Positions 36,162 to 45,171 of a stretch of 64,000 nt of DNA are shown in pieces; position 1 is the stretch's first letter, and every line of letters starts with the position of its first letter. The DNA is from Cytophagaceae bacterium (GTDB taxonomy: Bacteria > Bacteroidota > Bacteroidia > Cytophagales > Flexibacteraceae). The stretch lies in NCBI GenBank assembly GCA_947458545.1, contig CANGYH010000001.1, positions 1,302,001-1,366,000 of the forward strand, written 5' to 3'. A model generated the notes under the pieces. That model did not search any database, was not told the origin of the DNA, and saw only the letters and a program-made list of their open reading frames with translations. The position numbers and the translations under genes are program-made.

Positions 36162-37181
36162 GTGGTTTCAAATTCAATACTTATCAGCAGAACCGATGCC
36201 ATCGGTGACGTAATGCTGACGCTGCCCCTGGCAGGGATTTTACGTAAGCACCTACCCAACGCCAAGATTTACTGGCTTGGGCAGCCCTATGCCCGGCCTG
36301 TGGTAGAGGCTTGCCAGTACGTGGATGGGTTTTTGGAGCGGGCAGTTATGTTGCAAAAGCCCGAGGAGTGGGCCAACCTGCGGATTGATACGATTTTGCA
36401 TGTGTCGCCAGACCATGCCGTGGCCACGTTGGCAGACAGGCTAAAGATTGCCAACCGGATAGGTACCTCGCACCGGAGCTTTCATTGGTTGCGGTGCAAC
36501 CACCTTGTGAACCTGGGCAGAAAAGGCAGCAACCTCCACGAGGCGCAACTGAATGCCAAGCTACTTGGGCCGATGGGCCTGCCAGATACGTTTACCTTAG
36601 AGGAGCTATCTGCCTACTATGGTTTGGTGGTGCCTCCATACCAAGGCAGTGTTGCCGTACCGGCAGATAAGTTTAAGCTTGTTTTGCATCCGAAAAGCTC
36701 GGGGTCTGCCAGAGAGTGGCCGCTTGCCAACTTTTTGTCGCTTGCTCAAACGCTGCCGCAAGATCGTTTTGAGATCTACGTATCTGGCCTGGCAGGCGAG
36801 GGAGAGCTCGTTAAGGCAGCCATCCCGGCGCTGTTTGAGCTGCCGAACGTACACGACATCACCGGGCAGATGAGTTTGCCGGAGTTCATCTCTTTTGTGC
36901 AGGCAGCCGATGGGTTGTTGGCCGCCAGTACGGGGCCGCTGCACATTGCTGCCGCCTTGGGCAAAAAAGCACTGGGCCTCTACCCGCCCATCAAACCCAT
37001 GCACCCTGGCCGATGGGCACCCGTTGGGCCAGAGGCAGGCTACCTGGTACGCGAGCTAAACTGCCGCGCTTGCCGGTACACACCCGAGCAATGTGCCTGT
37101 ATGGCGCACATTTCTGTAGATAGTGTAAGCAGGACCTTGCTAGACTGGCTACAGGTGCCCATTGAGGAGCGGCGGGCATAG
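36162..37181 (+). CDS. Family 9 glycosyltransferase (heptosyltransferase-like)
   Basis: A 339-residue GT-B fold enzyme of family GT9, which adds heptose or related sugars to lipopolysaccharide core. The N-terminal ILISRTDAIGDVMLTLPLAG, the central LVLHPKSSGSAREWP and the C-terminal AASTGPLHIAAALGKKALGLYPP motifs are characteristic. The start is GTG at 36162, directly before the conserved strand. Four Cys/His near the end (LNCRACRYTPEQCACMAH) could bind a metal. It stands alone, 216 nt after purH; no other feature was seen in that gap. Confidence 0.93.
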   Translation: MVSNSILISRTDAIGDVMLTLPLAGILRKHLPNAKIYWLGQPYARPVVEACQYVDGFLERAVMLQKPEEWANLRIDTILHVSPDHAVATLADRLKIANRIGTSHRSFHWLRCNHLVNLGRKGSNLHEAQLNAKLLGPMGLPDTFTLEELSAYYGLVVPPYQGSVAVPADKFKLVLHPKSSGSAREWPLANFLSLAQTLPQDRFEIYVSGLAGEGELVKAAIPALFELPNVHDITGQMSLPEFISFVQAADGLLAASTGPLHIAAALGKKALGLYPPIKPMHPGRWAPVGPEAGYLVRELNCRACRYTPEQCACMAHISVDSVSRTLLDWLQVPIEERRA

Positions 37182-37273
37182 CGTTGCCCTCTCGATGACG
37201 CTCTACAGCGTTTTGCAAAAAAGCTGGCTGAATTTTTAACACCTTTGCAGGCAAAGTGGCGTTATTGTAACCG

Positions 37274-38785
37274 ATGGGCAACGGTAAACTCTTTTTGCTT
37301 TTGGTGTTGGCGGCGGTGCTGGGCGGAGGCGTGGTTTGGGTGGCAGGCCGCATGGCTACGCCAGCAGATGCGACCTATAGCAGCTTTGAGGCAAGGCAGA
37401 AAAGCTGGCTCTCTGCTTTCGGGCTTGGGGGTAGTACTAAGGCGATGGCTGGGTCAGACTTTACGATGGCCTCGCGGCTTGTGCGGCCGGCCGTTGTCCA
37501 TATCCAAACCAAGTATGGACGCAGCAAGGGCAGACTGCTAGATCGGTTCCGGCAAGAAGAGTCTGAAGATATGGAAGGGCTGTTTGGCCAGCCCGACGAG
37601 GGGTACCGCAACTTTCACAACTTTGAGGGCCAGCCTGCAGAAGCGAGCGGATCGGGGGTGATAATCTCTGACGACGGGTATATCGTTACCAACAACCACG
37701 TTATCTCACAAGCCTCTGAGATTACGGTGGTGCTTGACGACAAGCGCCGCTACAAGGCCAAGTTGGTAGGTGCTGACCCAACCACAGACCTGGCCCTGCT
37801 ACGCGTCGAAGGGCGCGACCTGCCCTTTGTCCGTTATGGCAACTCAGACTCGCTCCAGATAGGTGAGTGGGTGCTGGCCATTGGCAACCCCTTCGAGCTT
37901 ACCTCTACCGTTACGGCGGGGATTGTATCGGCCAAGGCGCGCAACATCAACATCCTTGGCCGCGACAATATGGCCGTCGAGAGCTTTATCCAGACGGATG
38001 CCGCCGTGAACCCGGGCAATTCGGGCGGGGCCTTGGTAAACCTGCGGGGCGAGCTGATCGGTATCAACACTGCCATTGCCAGCAGCACGGGCACCTATGC
38101 GGGTTACAGCTTTGCTGTGCCGGTTACCCTTGTGAAAAAGGTAATGGACGATTTGCTGCGCTATGGCGAGGTGCAGCGCGCCTTGCTGGGTGTATCTATC
38201 AGAGACGTTGATGCAGAGCTGGCCGAAGAAAAGAGCATACCCGATACACGCGGGGTGTATGTTGCCGGGGTGCTAGAGCGAGGTGCTGCGGGCAATGCTG
38301 GCATCCAAGAGGGAGACGTAATCCTGAAGGTAAACGGCATAGAGGTGAACTCTGTGAGTGCCTTGCAAGAGTATGTGGCCCGCTACCGCCCCGGCGACAA
38401 GCTGAAGCTTACCTACGAGCGCGGCTCACACATGCGCGAGACGCAGCTGGTGTTGCGCAATGCGGCAGGCTCAGACAAGATAGCAAAGGCAGAACCTCGG
38501 CGGCCTGTAGAAGTGCCCGCCTTGGGCGCCACCCTGCTAACCTCGAGCACGGCTTTGCGCGCGGTGCTGGGTGTAGAAAACGGGGTTGAAGTAGTGGAGC
38601 TAGCTGAAGGCTCTATACTAGAGGCGGCGGGTATGCAGACGGGCTTTGTGATGCTGTACATAGACAAAAAGCCCGTACGCAAACCTAAAGACGTTGAGAC
38701 GATCCTTAAAAACAGCAAAGGCGGCGTATTAATCGAGGGCATGTACCCCGATGGCCGGCGTGCCTATTACGCGCTTGGCATGTAA
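37274..38785 (+). CDS. HtrA/DegP-type periplasmic serine protease (first paralogue)
   Basis: A 503-residue trypsin-like protease with an N-terminal membrane anchor or signal (LFLLLVLAAVLGGGVVWVAG), a protease domain (about 65-290) with the triad His142 (VTNNHVI), Asp172 (TTDLALL) and Ser250 (NPGNSGGAL), and one clear PDZ domain (about 300-395; GVYVAGVLERGAAGNAGIQEGD) plus a second PDZ-like segment to the end. These proteases remove misfolded envelope proteins. A CACCTTTG box lies 28 nt before the ATG. A second HtrA paralogue is at 50788-52332. Confidence 0.95.
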   Translation: MGNGKLFLLLVLAAVLGGGVVWVAGRMATPADATYSSFEARQKSWLSAFGLGGSTKAMAGSDFTMASRLVRPAVVHIQTKYGRSKGRLLDRFRQEESEDMEGLFGQPDEGYRNFHNFEGQPAEASGSGVIISDDGYIVTNNHVISQASEITVVLDDKRRYKAKLVGADPTTDLALLRVEGRDLPFVRYGNSDSLQIGEWVLAIGNPFELTSTVTAGIVSAKARNINILGRDNMAVESFIQTDAAVNPGNSGGALVNLRGELIGINTAIASSTGTYAGYSFAVPVTLVKKVMDDLLRYGEVQRALLGVSIRDVDAELAEEKSIPDTRGVYVAGVLERGAAGNAGIQEGDVILKVNGIEVNSVSALQEYVARYRPGDKLKLTYERGSHMRETQLVLRNAAGSDKIAKAEPRRPVEVPALGATLLTSSTALRAVLGVENGVEVVELAEGSILEAAGMQTGFVMLYIDKKPVRKPKDVETILKNSKGGVLIEGMYPDGRRAYYALGM

Positions 38786-38854
38786 GCTAGGTATTGCGAT
38801 AAGGCTCTGTCAGAGAATTTGTATTTTATTTTGGTGTATGTTTCATTTGCAGGT

Positions 38855-40627
38855 ATGAACGCACCCATACGCTCCACCTTCCGCCTTGTATGGACCTGGT
38901 TTTTTGCACTGCTGGTGCTTGCCTCGCAACCAGGCTGCCGCGACAAGCCCGACCCTAGCCCTGGGATGGTAACTCAAACGGCGCTGACGGGTGTCGTTAT
39001 TGACGAGCAAAATCGGCCAATTGCAGACGCTGCCGTATCCGTTGGTACTGCTACAGCCACCAGCGATGCTTTTGGTCGCTTTAGCATAGCCCAAGCTGCC
39101 GTGGCCGATGGCCGCTGTGTGGTTAGCGCCAGCAAGACAGGCTACTTTACAGCCGTACGCGGCATGGCGGTGTATTCTAGCACAGCATCCACCATGGTTA
39201 TGTTGGTGGCCAGGGGTACGCCACAAAACGTATCGGGCCAGGCCGGCGGCAGCACTACCAACCGCAACCTGCGTATTGATTATCCGGCGGCTGGATTTGC
39301 CCAAAACGGCACGGCCGTGACAGGCACGGTGCAGGCTTATGTGCGGTACATATCGCCTACTGACCCTAACCTGAGCAACCTGATGCCCGGCGGCGACTTT
39401 GCTGGTACCACTACCGAAGGTGCCCGCAGGCAGTTGGTCACCTTTGGAGCTGTATCGGTGGATTTGGAAGCCAACGGGCAGCCTGTGCAACTGGCGGCGG
39501 GCAAAACGGCCACCATAAGCTTTCCGGCCGGCACCTCTACGGCGCCCCGCATACCGCTTTGGCATTTAGACGAGGCTACCGGAATCTGGAAGCAAGAGGG
39601 GGAGGCCGTCTTGCAGGGCAACCAATATGTGGGCACCGTGGGCCGCTTCTCGGCCTGGAATTTAGATATTCCGGAGACGGGCACTGCGGTAGAAGGTATC
39701 CTGACAGACTGTAATAATCAGCCGATACGCTCTGCCCAGGTGCGGATTGGGCAGCAAAGTGCCTATACCAGCCCACAAGGGCAGTTTGCCTTGCAAGCGG
39801 TGGCGGGGCAGCCACAAGAGTTGTCTGTTTTTGATGGCACCAGCTTTGTGCGTGCGGCTAGCCTGGATGCTTTGACAGAAGGCGAGCGGAAGAATCTGGG
39901 CAAGGTCTCAATTTGCCTGCCGACCATTACAGGGACGCTGGTAGGCTGCAACGGTGCCGAAGGGGTGGCCGATATACAGGTGCTGGGGCCTAACAATAAC
40001 CTATTAGGGCTGACACAGAGCGCCAGAGGAGCCTTCAACGTGTTTGGGCAGGCCGGGCAGACGGTTACCATTCGGTTTATCAAATCGAACGATGAGGTGG
40101 TAACCCGCCAGGCTACCTTTCCGGCCTCTAGCGCGCAGCCTGTAAACCTTGGGCAAATTGATGTATGCGTACAAGGCAGTACGGGCGGGCGGCAACTGGT
40201 TGGCTTTACTATCAACGGCGATGGCTGGAGCAACCAGCGCATCCGCATGCAAGACGACCCCATCTTCTCTGGGCAGCCGCAAGGTTCTAAAGATGGTACG
40301 CAAACCATCATCGTACTGAGCCGGACGACTGACCAAGGGCAGGTAACCTTGGGCATAGATGTGCCAGGTACGACCACGGGCACCTATACCACCGATGCTA
40401 CTTTAACCGTGTTTATTGCCAGGGCACCGTCTGGGGCGCAATCGAACTACATGCCTACCGACAACAACGACGTTACGGTAAACATTACACAATACGATGC
40501 CGTAGGCGGGCGCATTAAGGGAACTTTCTCTGCAAGACTTGCCAAGATAGATGGCAGCACGGTTACCCCGAACGCCGTTACGATTACCCAAGGAGAGTTT
40601 GACGTATTGCGAACCCCCGATTTGTAG
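38855..40627 (+). CDS. Lipoprotein with carboxypeptidase-regulatory-like repeats
   Basis: A 590-residue lipoprotein. The signal peptide ends in LASQPGC. Three carboxypeptidase-regulatory-like segments are visible: LTGVVIDEQNRPIADAAVSV near the start, VEGILTDCNNQPIRSAQVRI in the middle and ITGTLVGCNGAEGVADIQVL after it. A beta-rich C-terminal region follows (TINGDGWSNQRIRMQDD, GRIKGTFSARL). It is likely a surface or periplasmic lipoprotein; no enzyme motif is seen. I use the ATG at 38855; the TTG at 38819 lies in frame but only adds a non-typical stretch before the signal peptide. Confidence 0.85.
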   Translation: MNAPIRSTFRLVWTWFFALLVLASQPGCRDKPDPSPGMVTQTALTGVVIDEQNRPIADAAVSVGTATATSDAFGRFSIAQAAVADGRCVVSASKTGYFTAVRGMAVYSSTASTMVMLVARGTPQNVSGQAGGSTTNRNLRIDYPAAGFAQNGTAVTGTVQAYVRYISPTDPNLSNLMPGGDFAGTTTEGARRQLVTFGAVSVDLEANGQPVQLAAGKTATISFPAGTSTAPRIPLWHLDEATGIWKQEGEAVLQGNQYVGTVGRFSAWNLDIPETGTAVEGILTDCNNQPIRSAQVRIGQQSAYTSPQGQFALQAVAGQPQELSVFDGTSFVRAASLDALTEGERKNLGKVSICLPTITGTLVGCNGAEGVADIQVLGPNNNLLGLTQSARGAFNVFGQAGQTVTIRFIKSNDEVVTRQATFPASSAQPVNLGQIDVCVQGSTGGRQLVGFTINGDGWSNQRIRMQDDPIFSGQPQGSKDGTQTIIVLSRTTDQGQVTLGIDVPGTTTGTYTTDATLTVFIARAPSGAQSNYMPTDNNDVTVNITQYDAVGGRIKGTFSARLAKIDGSTVTPNAVTITQGEFDVLRTPDL

Positions 40628-40700
40628 GCGAATGCCTACCTGGCCTATCAAACTTGCGGCCTGGCCCTTTGTAAGAGGCCGGGCCGCGCAGTTTTTTACC

Positions 40701-41099
40701 TCAGCCTGCGGGTGGCGTATAAGTTACCCGCATGCTCGGACTGCCGAACATTTTGGTCTGAAAAATGGTGGCGATGTTGGTGGCCTTTTGCAGGGCTTCG
40801 TCGGCTTTGGGGCCGGCAAAATTCTCGTTGACGGTTTGCTCGAAAAGTTGGAGCCAGCGCCCGAAGTGTTCGGGCGCCACGGGCAGGTTGACGTGCTTCA
40901 GAAAGGGTTGGCCCCGGTAGCTGTGCTCATCCAATAGCATAGAGCCCCAGAACCTGTACATGACAGGCAGATGGTGTGGCCAGCTTACCCGGATAATATC
41001 GTTAAATACGGGCCCAAGAAGGGCATCAGCGTTGACTTTGTCGTAGAAGCGATCTACCAGGGTACGGATGTCTGCAGGGGTTGCGATGTCTTGCGGCAT
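40701..41099 (-). CDS. Group III truncated haemoglobin
   Basis: A 132-residue truncated globin of group III (TrHbP). The helix B region VDRFYDKV with Tyr, the WGSMLL segment, and the FLKHVNLP / HFGRWLQLF helices are characteristic; the proximal His lies in the latter region. Group III globins bind O2 or NO and are often tied to nitrosative or microaerobic stress. I use the ATG at 41099; the longer ORF upstream to 41300 is non-coding leader. A near-perfect palindrome like an FNR/DNR site lies 80 nt upstream. Confidence 0.9.
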   Translation of the reverse strand: MPQDIATPADIRTLVDRFYDKVNADALLGPVFNDIIRVSWPHHLPVMYRFWGSMLLDEHSYRGQPFLKHVNLPVAPEHFGRWLQLFEQTVNENFAGPKADEALQKATNIATIFQTKMFGSPSMRVTYTPPAG

Positions 41100-41178
41100 G
41101 GTTTTAGATTTTGCCTCTATAAGCGGGGCAGGGTGGCAAAAGTGCCCTTGCGGGGTCTGCACGTCCCACAAGCACAGA

Positions 41179-41196
41179 CACTGATAATTGTCAGTG
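41179..41196 (-). promoter_or_regulatory. Candidate FNR/DNR-type operator upstream of the truncated globin
   Basis: CACTGATAATTGTCAGTG is palindromic except at two internal positions. The core CTGAT-N4-GTCAG resembles the FNR/DNR site TTGAT-N4-ATCAA, with three differences. It lies in the 272-nt gap between the globin gene (minus strand) and secA (plus strand), 80 nt before the globin ATG. A role in oxygen or NO control of the globin is inferred. Confidence 0.4.
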
Positions 41197-41371
41197 CGGG
41201 GCTGCGTAATGGCAAGTGGGCAGTTTGGGGGTAAATACGGGGTCAATATTTGGGAAGCCTGCCATACCACCCCCTCGGGGCCCGATATTTGCAGAACCAT
41301 ATCTGGCCCAGCGCATGTTGGGTTTTACGTTGGAGGTGTGCCCCTGGCGCTGCCTCCGCTGCCGTGTTGTC

Positions 41372-44300
41372 ATGTCCAACTTAATTACCAAGGCGCTTTC
41401 TTCCATTTTTGGCTCTAAGGCCGAGCGAGACCTTAAAGAACTGCGCCCTTACGTGGGTCTCATTAACGCCGCTTGGGAGAGCTTGCGGCAAGAGCCGGAT
41501 GCCGCCCTGCGCTCCCGCTCTGCAGCTCTGAAAGCCCAAATCGCAGAGGGCCTGAAAAGCGTTGATGCCCAGGTGGAGGACCTGCGCCTGAAGGCCCAGG
41601 CTGAGGGCACCTCTCTGGGCGAGAAGGACCGCCTGTTTGACCAGATAGACGCCCTGGACAAAGAGCGCAACAAGCAACTGGAGGCCATCCTGCTCCAGAT
41701 TTTGCCAGAGGCCTTTGCCTTGATGAAGGAAACGGCCCGCCGCCTGGCCCACAACGGGCAATTGGTGGTGCCCGCCTCAGACTGGGACGTAGTGTATGCC
41801 CAAACGCACCCCCACGTACAACTGGCCGACGGGCAGGCCGTTTGGCCCAACAAGTGGCTGGCCGCAGGCACCGAGATAACCTGGGATATGGTGCACTACG
41901 ACGTGCAACTGATTGGCGGCGTGGTGCTCCACCAGGGCAAAATCTCGGAAATGGCCACTGGAGAGGGAAAGACGCTGGTAGCTACGCTGCCTGCGTTTTT
42001 GAATGCCCTGGCCGGCCGCGGCGTCCACATCGTGACGGTGAACGACTACCTAGCCAAGCGCGACAGCGAGTGGATGGGGCCCCTGTTTGCCTTCCACGGG
42101 CTGCGGGTAGATTGTATAGACAAGCACGAGCCGAACAGCGAGGCCCGTCGGCAGGCTTATGAGGCCGACATTACCTACGGCACCAACAACGAGTTTGGCT
42201 TCGACTACCTGCGCGATAACATGGCCCGCGAGGTTGAGGAGCTGGTGCAGCGCAAACTGCACTACGCCATGGTGGACGAGGTGGACTCTGTGCTGATTGA
42301 CGATGCGCGTACGCCCCTCATTATCTCTGGCCCGATGGCCCAGGGAGACCGGCAAGACTTTGAGGCGCTGAAGCCACGGGTGTCTCGCGTGGTAGAACAG
42401 CAAAAGGTTTTGGTGAACCGCCTGCTGATAGAGGCCAAAAAGCTGATTGCCGACGGCAATGAGAAAGACGGTGGCCTGGCCCTCTTCCGCGCCTATAAAG
42501 GCCTGCCCAAGAGCAAGCCCATCATCAAGTTCTTGTCTGAGCCAGGCATGCGCGTCATCTTGCAGAAGACGGAGAACTTCTACCTGCAAGACAACGGCCG
42601 CCAGATGCCCGAGGCGGTAAAGCCGCTGTACTTCGTCATAGACGAAAAAAACAACTCGGTAGACCTGACCGAAAACGGCCTGGAGTTCATCACGGCGGCC
42701 AACGAGGATCCGCAGTTCTTCATCCTGCCCGACATCTCGACGGGGTTGTCTGCCATCGAAGCCGACAAGGCCCTGTCAGAAGATGAGAAGCTGCAGCATA
42801 AAGACCAACTGCTGGATGAGTACTCGGCCAAGAGCCAACGCATCCACACCATCCACCAGTTGCTGAAGGCCTACTGCCTATTTGAGCGGGAGGTGGAGTA
42901 CATCATCGTGGAGGGCAAGGTTAAAATCGTAGATGAGCAGACGGGCCGCATCATGGAGGGCCGCCGCTACTCAGACGGGCTGCACCAGGCCATCGAGGCT
43001 AAAGAGAGCGTGAAGGTGGAGGATGCCACCCAGACGTACGCCACCGTCACGCTGCAGAACTACTTCCGGATGTACCACAAGTTGGCCGGCATGACTGGTA
43101 CGGCCGAGACAGAGGCTGGCGAGTTCTGGACGATTTACAAGCTAGACGTGGTGCAGATACCCACCAATAAGCCGGCCGTCCGCAAAGACCAGCAAGACAA
43201 GGTCTATAAGACCGTGCGCGAGAAATACAACGCCGTGGTGGACGAAATCGTCAGCCTGGTAGAGCAAGGGCGCCCGGTGCTGGTGGGTACGACCTCGGTA
43301 GAGAACTCGGAGATCTTGAGCCGCCTACTGAAGGTGCGCAAGATCAACCACCAAGTGCTGAACGCCAAGTACCACCAGCGCGAGGCCGAGATTGTAGCCG
43401 AGGCCGGTAAGCCCGGCACTGTGACCATTGCCACCAACATGGCAGGCCGTGGTACAGACATTAAGCTGACGCCAGAGAGCCGCGCCGCGGGTGGCCTGGC
43501 CATCATCGGTACCGAGCGCCACGAGAGCCGCCGGGTAGATCGGCAGTTGCGTGGCCGCTCGGGCCGGCAGGGAGATCCGGGCTCGTCGCAATTCTTTGTC
43601 TCGTTAGAAGATGGGCTCATGCGCCTATTTGGCTCTGAGCGTATATCAAAGCTGATGGACCGCATGGGTATGCAGGAGGGCGAGGTTATCCAGCACTCTA
43701 TGATTACCAGCTCCATCGAGCGGGCGCAAAAGAAGGTAGAGGAGAACAACTTCGGCATCCGCAAGCGCCTGCTTGAGTATGACGATGTGATGAACTCGCA
43801 GCGGGAGGTGATTTACCGCCGCCGCCGCAACGCGCTCTTTGGCGAGCGGCTGGAGCTGGATATTCAGAACATCATCTACCAGTCTATCGTGGAGGCGGCC
43901 CAGGCCAACCCAGGTGCCGAGAACGCCGAGCGGTTCCACCTGAGGTTGGTGCATTTGTTTGGCTTTAACCCCAGCATGGACAAGGGTGACTTTGGCCGGC
44001 TGAAGCCCAATGAAACCGGCAGCAAGGTGTACCAAGAGGTGGCCCGGCGCTACCGTGCCCACACCGATGAGCTGGCACAGCAGGCTGTGGAGGTTATAGA
44101 GACAATACGTGCCCAACATGGCCAAGGTGTTGACGTAGTTGGCATCCCCTTCAGCACCAATAAAGTGGGTATGCAGATTCCGGTGCAGGTAGAAGATGCC
44201 CTGAACGGAGGTAGCCGAGCCGTGCGCCACGGCCTGGAGCGGTTCTCGACCCTGGCCATGATTGACCAGGCCTGGAAAGAGCACCTGCGCGAGATGGACG

Positions 44301-44791
44301 AGCTGCGCCAGTCTGTACAGAACGCCGCACTGGAGCAGAAAGACCCGCTGCTGGTGTACAAGTTTGAGGCGGTGAAGCTGTTCCGCAGCTTTTTGGCCGA
44401 CGTGAACGAGCAGATCATCACGTTCTTATTCCGCGCTGAGATGCCTCCGCTGCAGTTGGACGCCCCTATGGCCATGCCGCAGCAGGTGCAGCAAATACCT
44501 GCGCCACAAGGGGCAGCTGCAGGCCAAGAGGTACACAACGAGCTAGACGGGCTGCTGAATGCCCTGCGCACCCAAGCCGCAGGCCCCGCCCACGATACCG
44601 ATGTGCTAGACGAAGAGGCGGCAGATGCCATGCGGCCACGCCCTCAACCGGTGCGGGCAGCTAAAGAGCCTAACCGTAACGACAAAGTGACGGTGCGCTA
44701 CTTTGCTACCGGAGAAATCCGCCAGGCCAAGTTCAAAGCGGTGGAGGAGGACATCCGCCGCGGGCTGTGCATGGTTGTGGATATGGCTTAA
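41372..44791 (+). CDS. secA: Protein translocase ATPase SecA
   Basis: A 1,139-residue SecA, the ATPase that drives proteins through SecYEG. The Walker A motif MATGEGKTLVATLPAFLN, the DEAD-type box VDEVDSVLIDDARTPLI, MAGRGTDIKL, and SGRQGDPGSSQFFVSLED are intact. It is longer than the E. coli protein, as in other Bacteroidota, because of an insertion after the first helicase domain. The C-terminus lacks the usual CxCxSGKKxKxCH zinc motif and ends in RNDKVTVRYFATGEIRQAKF and a short tail instead. I use the ATG at 41372 (MSNLITKALSSIFGSK); the ORF opens earlier but the upstream part does not resemble SecA. A terminator follows. Confidence 0.98.
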   Translation: MSNLITKALSSIFGSKAERDLKELRPYVGLINAAWESLRQEPDAALRSRSAALKAQIAEGLKSVDAQVEDLRLKAQAEGTSLGEKDRLFDQIDALDKERNKQLEAILLQILPEAFALMKETARRLAHNGQLVVPASDWDVVYAQTHPHVQLADGQAVWPNKWLAAGTEITWDMVHYDVQLIGGVVLHQGKISEMATGEGKTLVATLPAFLNALAGRGVHIVTVNDYLAKRDSEWMGPLFAFHGLRVDCIDKHEPNSEARRQAYEADITYGTNNEFGFDYLRDNMAREVEELVQRKLHYAMVDEVDSVLIDDARTPLIISGPMAQGDRQDFEALKPRVSRVVEQQKVLVNRLLIEAKKLIADGNEKDGGLALFRAYKGLPKSKPIIKFLSEPGMRVILQKTENFYLQDNGRQMPEAVKPLYFVIDEKNNSVDLTENGLEFITAANEDPQFFILPDISTGLSAIEADKALSEDEKLQHKDQLLDEYSAKSQRIHTIHQLLKAYCLFEREVEYIIVEGKVKIVDEQTGRIMEGRRYSDGLHQAIEAKESVKVEDATQTYATVTLQNYFRMYHKLAGMTGTAETEAGEFWTIYKLDVVQIPTNKPAVRKDQQDKVYKTVREKYNAVVDEIVSLVEQGRPVLVGTTSVENSEILSRLLKVRKINHQVLNAKYHQREAEIVAEAGKPGTVTIATNMAGRGTDIKLTPESRAAGGLAIIGTERHESRRVDRQLRGRSGRQGDPGSSQFFVSLEDGLMRLFGSERISKLMDRMGMQEGEVIQHSMITSSIERAQKKVEENNFGIRKRLLEYDDVMNSQREVIYRRRRNALFGERLELDIQNIIYQSIVEAAQANPGAENAERFHLRLVHLFGFNPSMDKGDFGRLKPNETGSKVYQEVARRYRAHTDELAQQAVEVIETIRAQHGQGVDVVGIPFSTNKVGMQIPVQVEDALNGGSRAVRHGLERFSTLAMIDQAWKEHLREMDELRQSVQNAALEQKDPLLVYKFEAVKLFRSFLADVNEQIITFLFRAEMPPLQLDAPMAMPQQVQQIPAPQGAAAGQEVHNELDGLLNALRTQAAGPAHDTDVLDEEAADAMRPRPQPVRAAKEPNRNDKVTVRYFATGEIRQAKFKAVEEDIRRGLCMVVDMA

Positions 44792-44796
44792 ATTCG

Positions 44797-44834
44797 AAGG
44801 GGAGGCTTCTATTCTAGGAGTTTCCCCTTTTTTG
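44797..44834 (+). terminator. Rho-independent terminator of secA
   Basis: AAGGGGAGGC pairs with GTTTCCCCTT (10 bp, two G-U pairs) around a 13-nt loop, and a run of T residues follows. It starts 6 nt after the secA stop codon. Confidence 0.8.
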
Positions 44835-44840
44835 GGCTTG

Positions 44841-44870
44841 ACAAAGGTAAACCAATTAGTTTACCTTTGT
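44841..44870 (+). promoter_or_regulatory. Palindromic promoter/operator before the DUF4160 pair
   Basis: ACAAAGGTAAAC and GTTTACCTTTGT form a perfect 12-bp inverted repeat around CAATTA. Each arm contains a -7 box TACCTTTG (plus strand 44862-44869, minus strand 44842-44849). A TTG at 44838-44840 is 21 nt before the plus-strand box. The design suits an operator where a bound dimer blocks the promoter; the HTH protein encoded just downstream is the likely binder (inference). Confidence 0.7.
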
Positions 44871-44922
44871 GTGCATCAAGACTTTTAAAGTTATCTATGT
44901 GCTTTAGTATGGTGCTACGCTA

Positions 44923-45171
44923 ATGCCAACGGTATATACAGATGGAGCTTTGGCCATTAGGCTAAATGCCAGAAATGAGCACAATCCTCCTCATGTTCAT
45001 GTTTATTATGCCGAGCATGCCGTACGCATAGAGATTGTGACTGGAAGCGTGATTGACGATCCTAAGGGCTTTCCTAAAAGTCATCTGGCGAAAGCTCAAG
45101 CCTACATAAAGCAAAACCGAGAAACCCTTCTAAACAAATGGAACCAACTCAATCCAAATCTTCGGGGCTAA
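44923..45171 (+). CDS. DUF4160 protein (toxin-antitoxin-like)
   Basis: An 82-residue DUF4160 protein. The signature NEHNPPHVHVYYAEHAVRIE, with the two His residues, is diagnostic. DUF4160 genes are usually paired with DUF2442 genes in what are regarded as toxin-antitoxin-like modules; biochemical function is not established. It is 53 nt after the palindromic promoter and overlaps the next gene by 34 nt in another frame, implying coupled translation. GC content is lower than in flanking genes. Confidence 0.88.
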   Translation: MPTVYTDGALAIRLNARNEHNPPHVHVYYAEHAVRIEIVTGSVIDDPKGFPKSHLAKAQAYIKQNRETLLNKWNQLNPNLRG

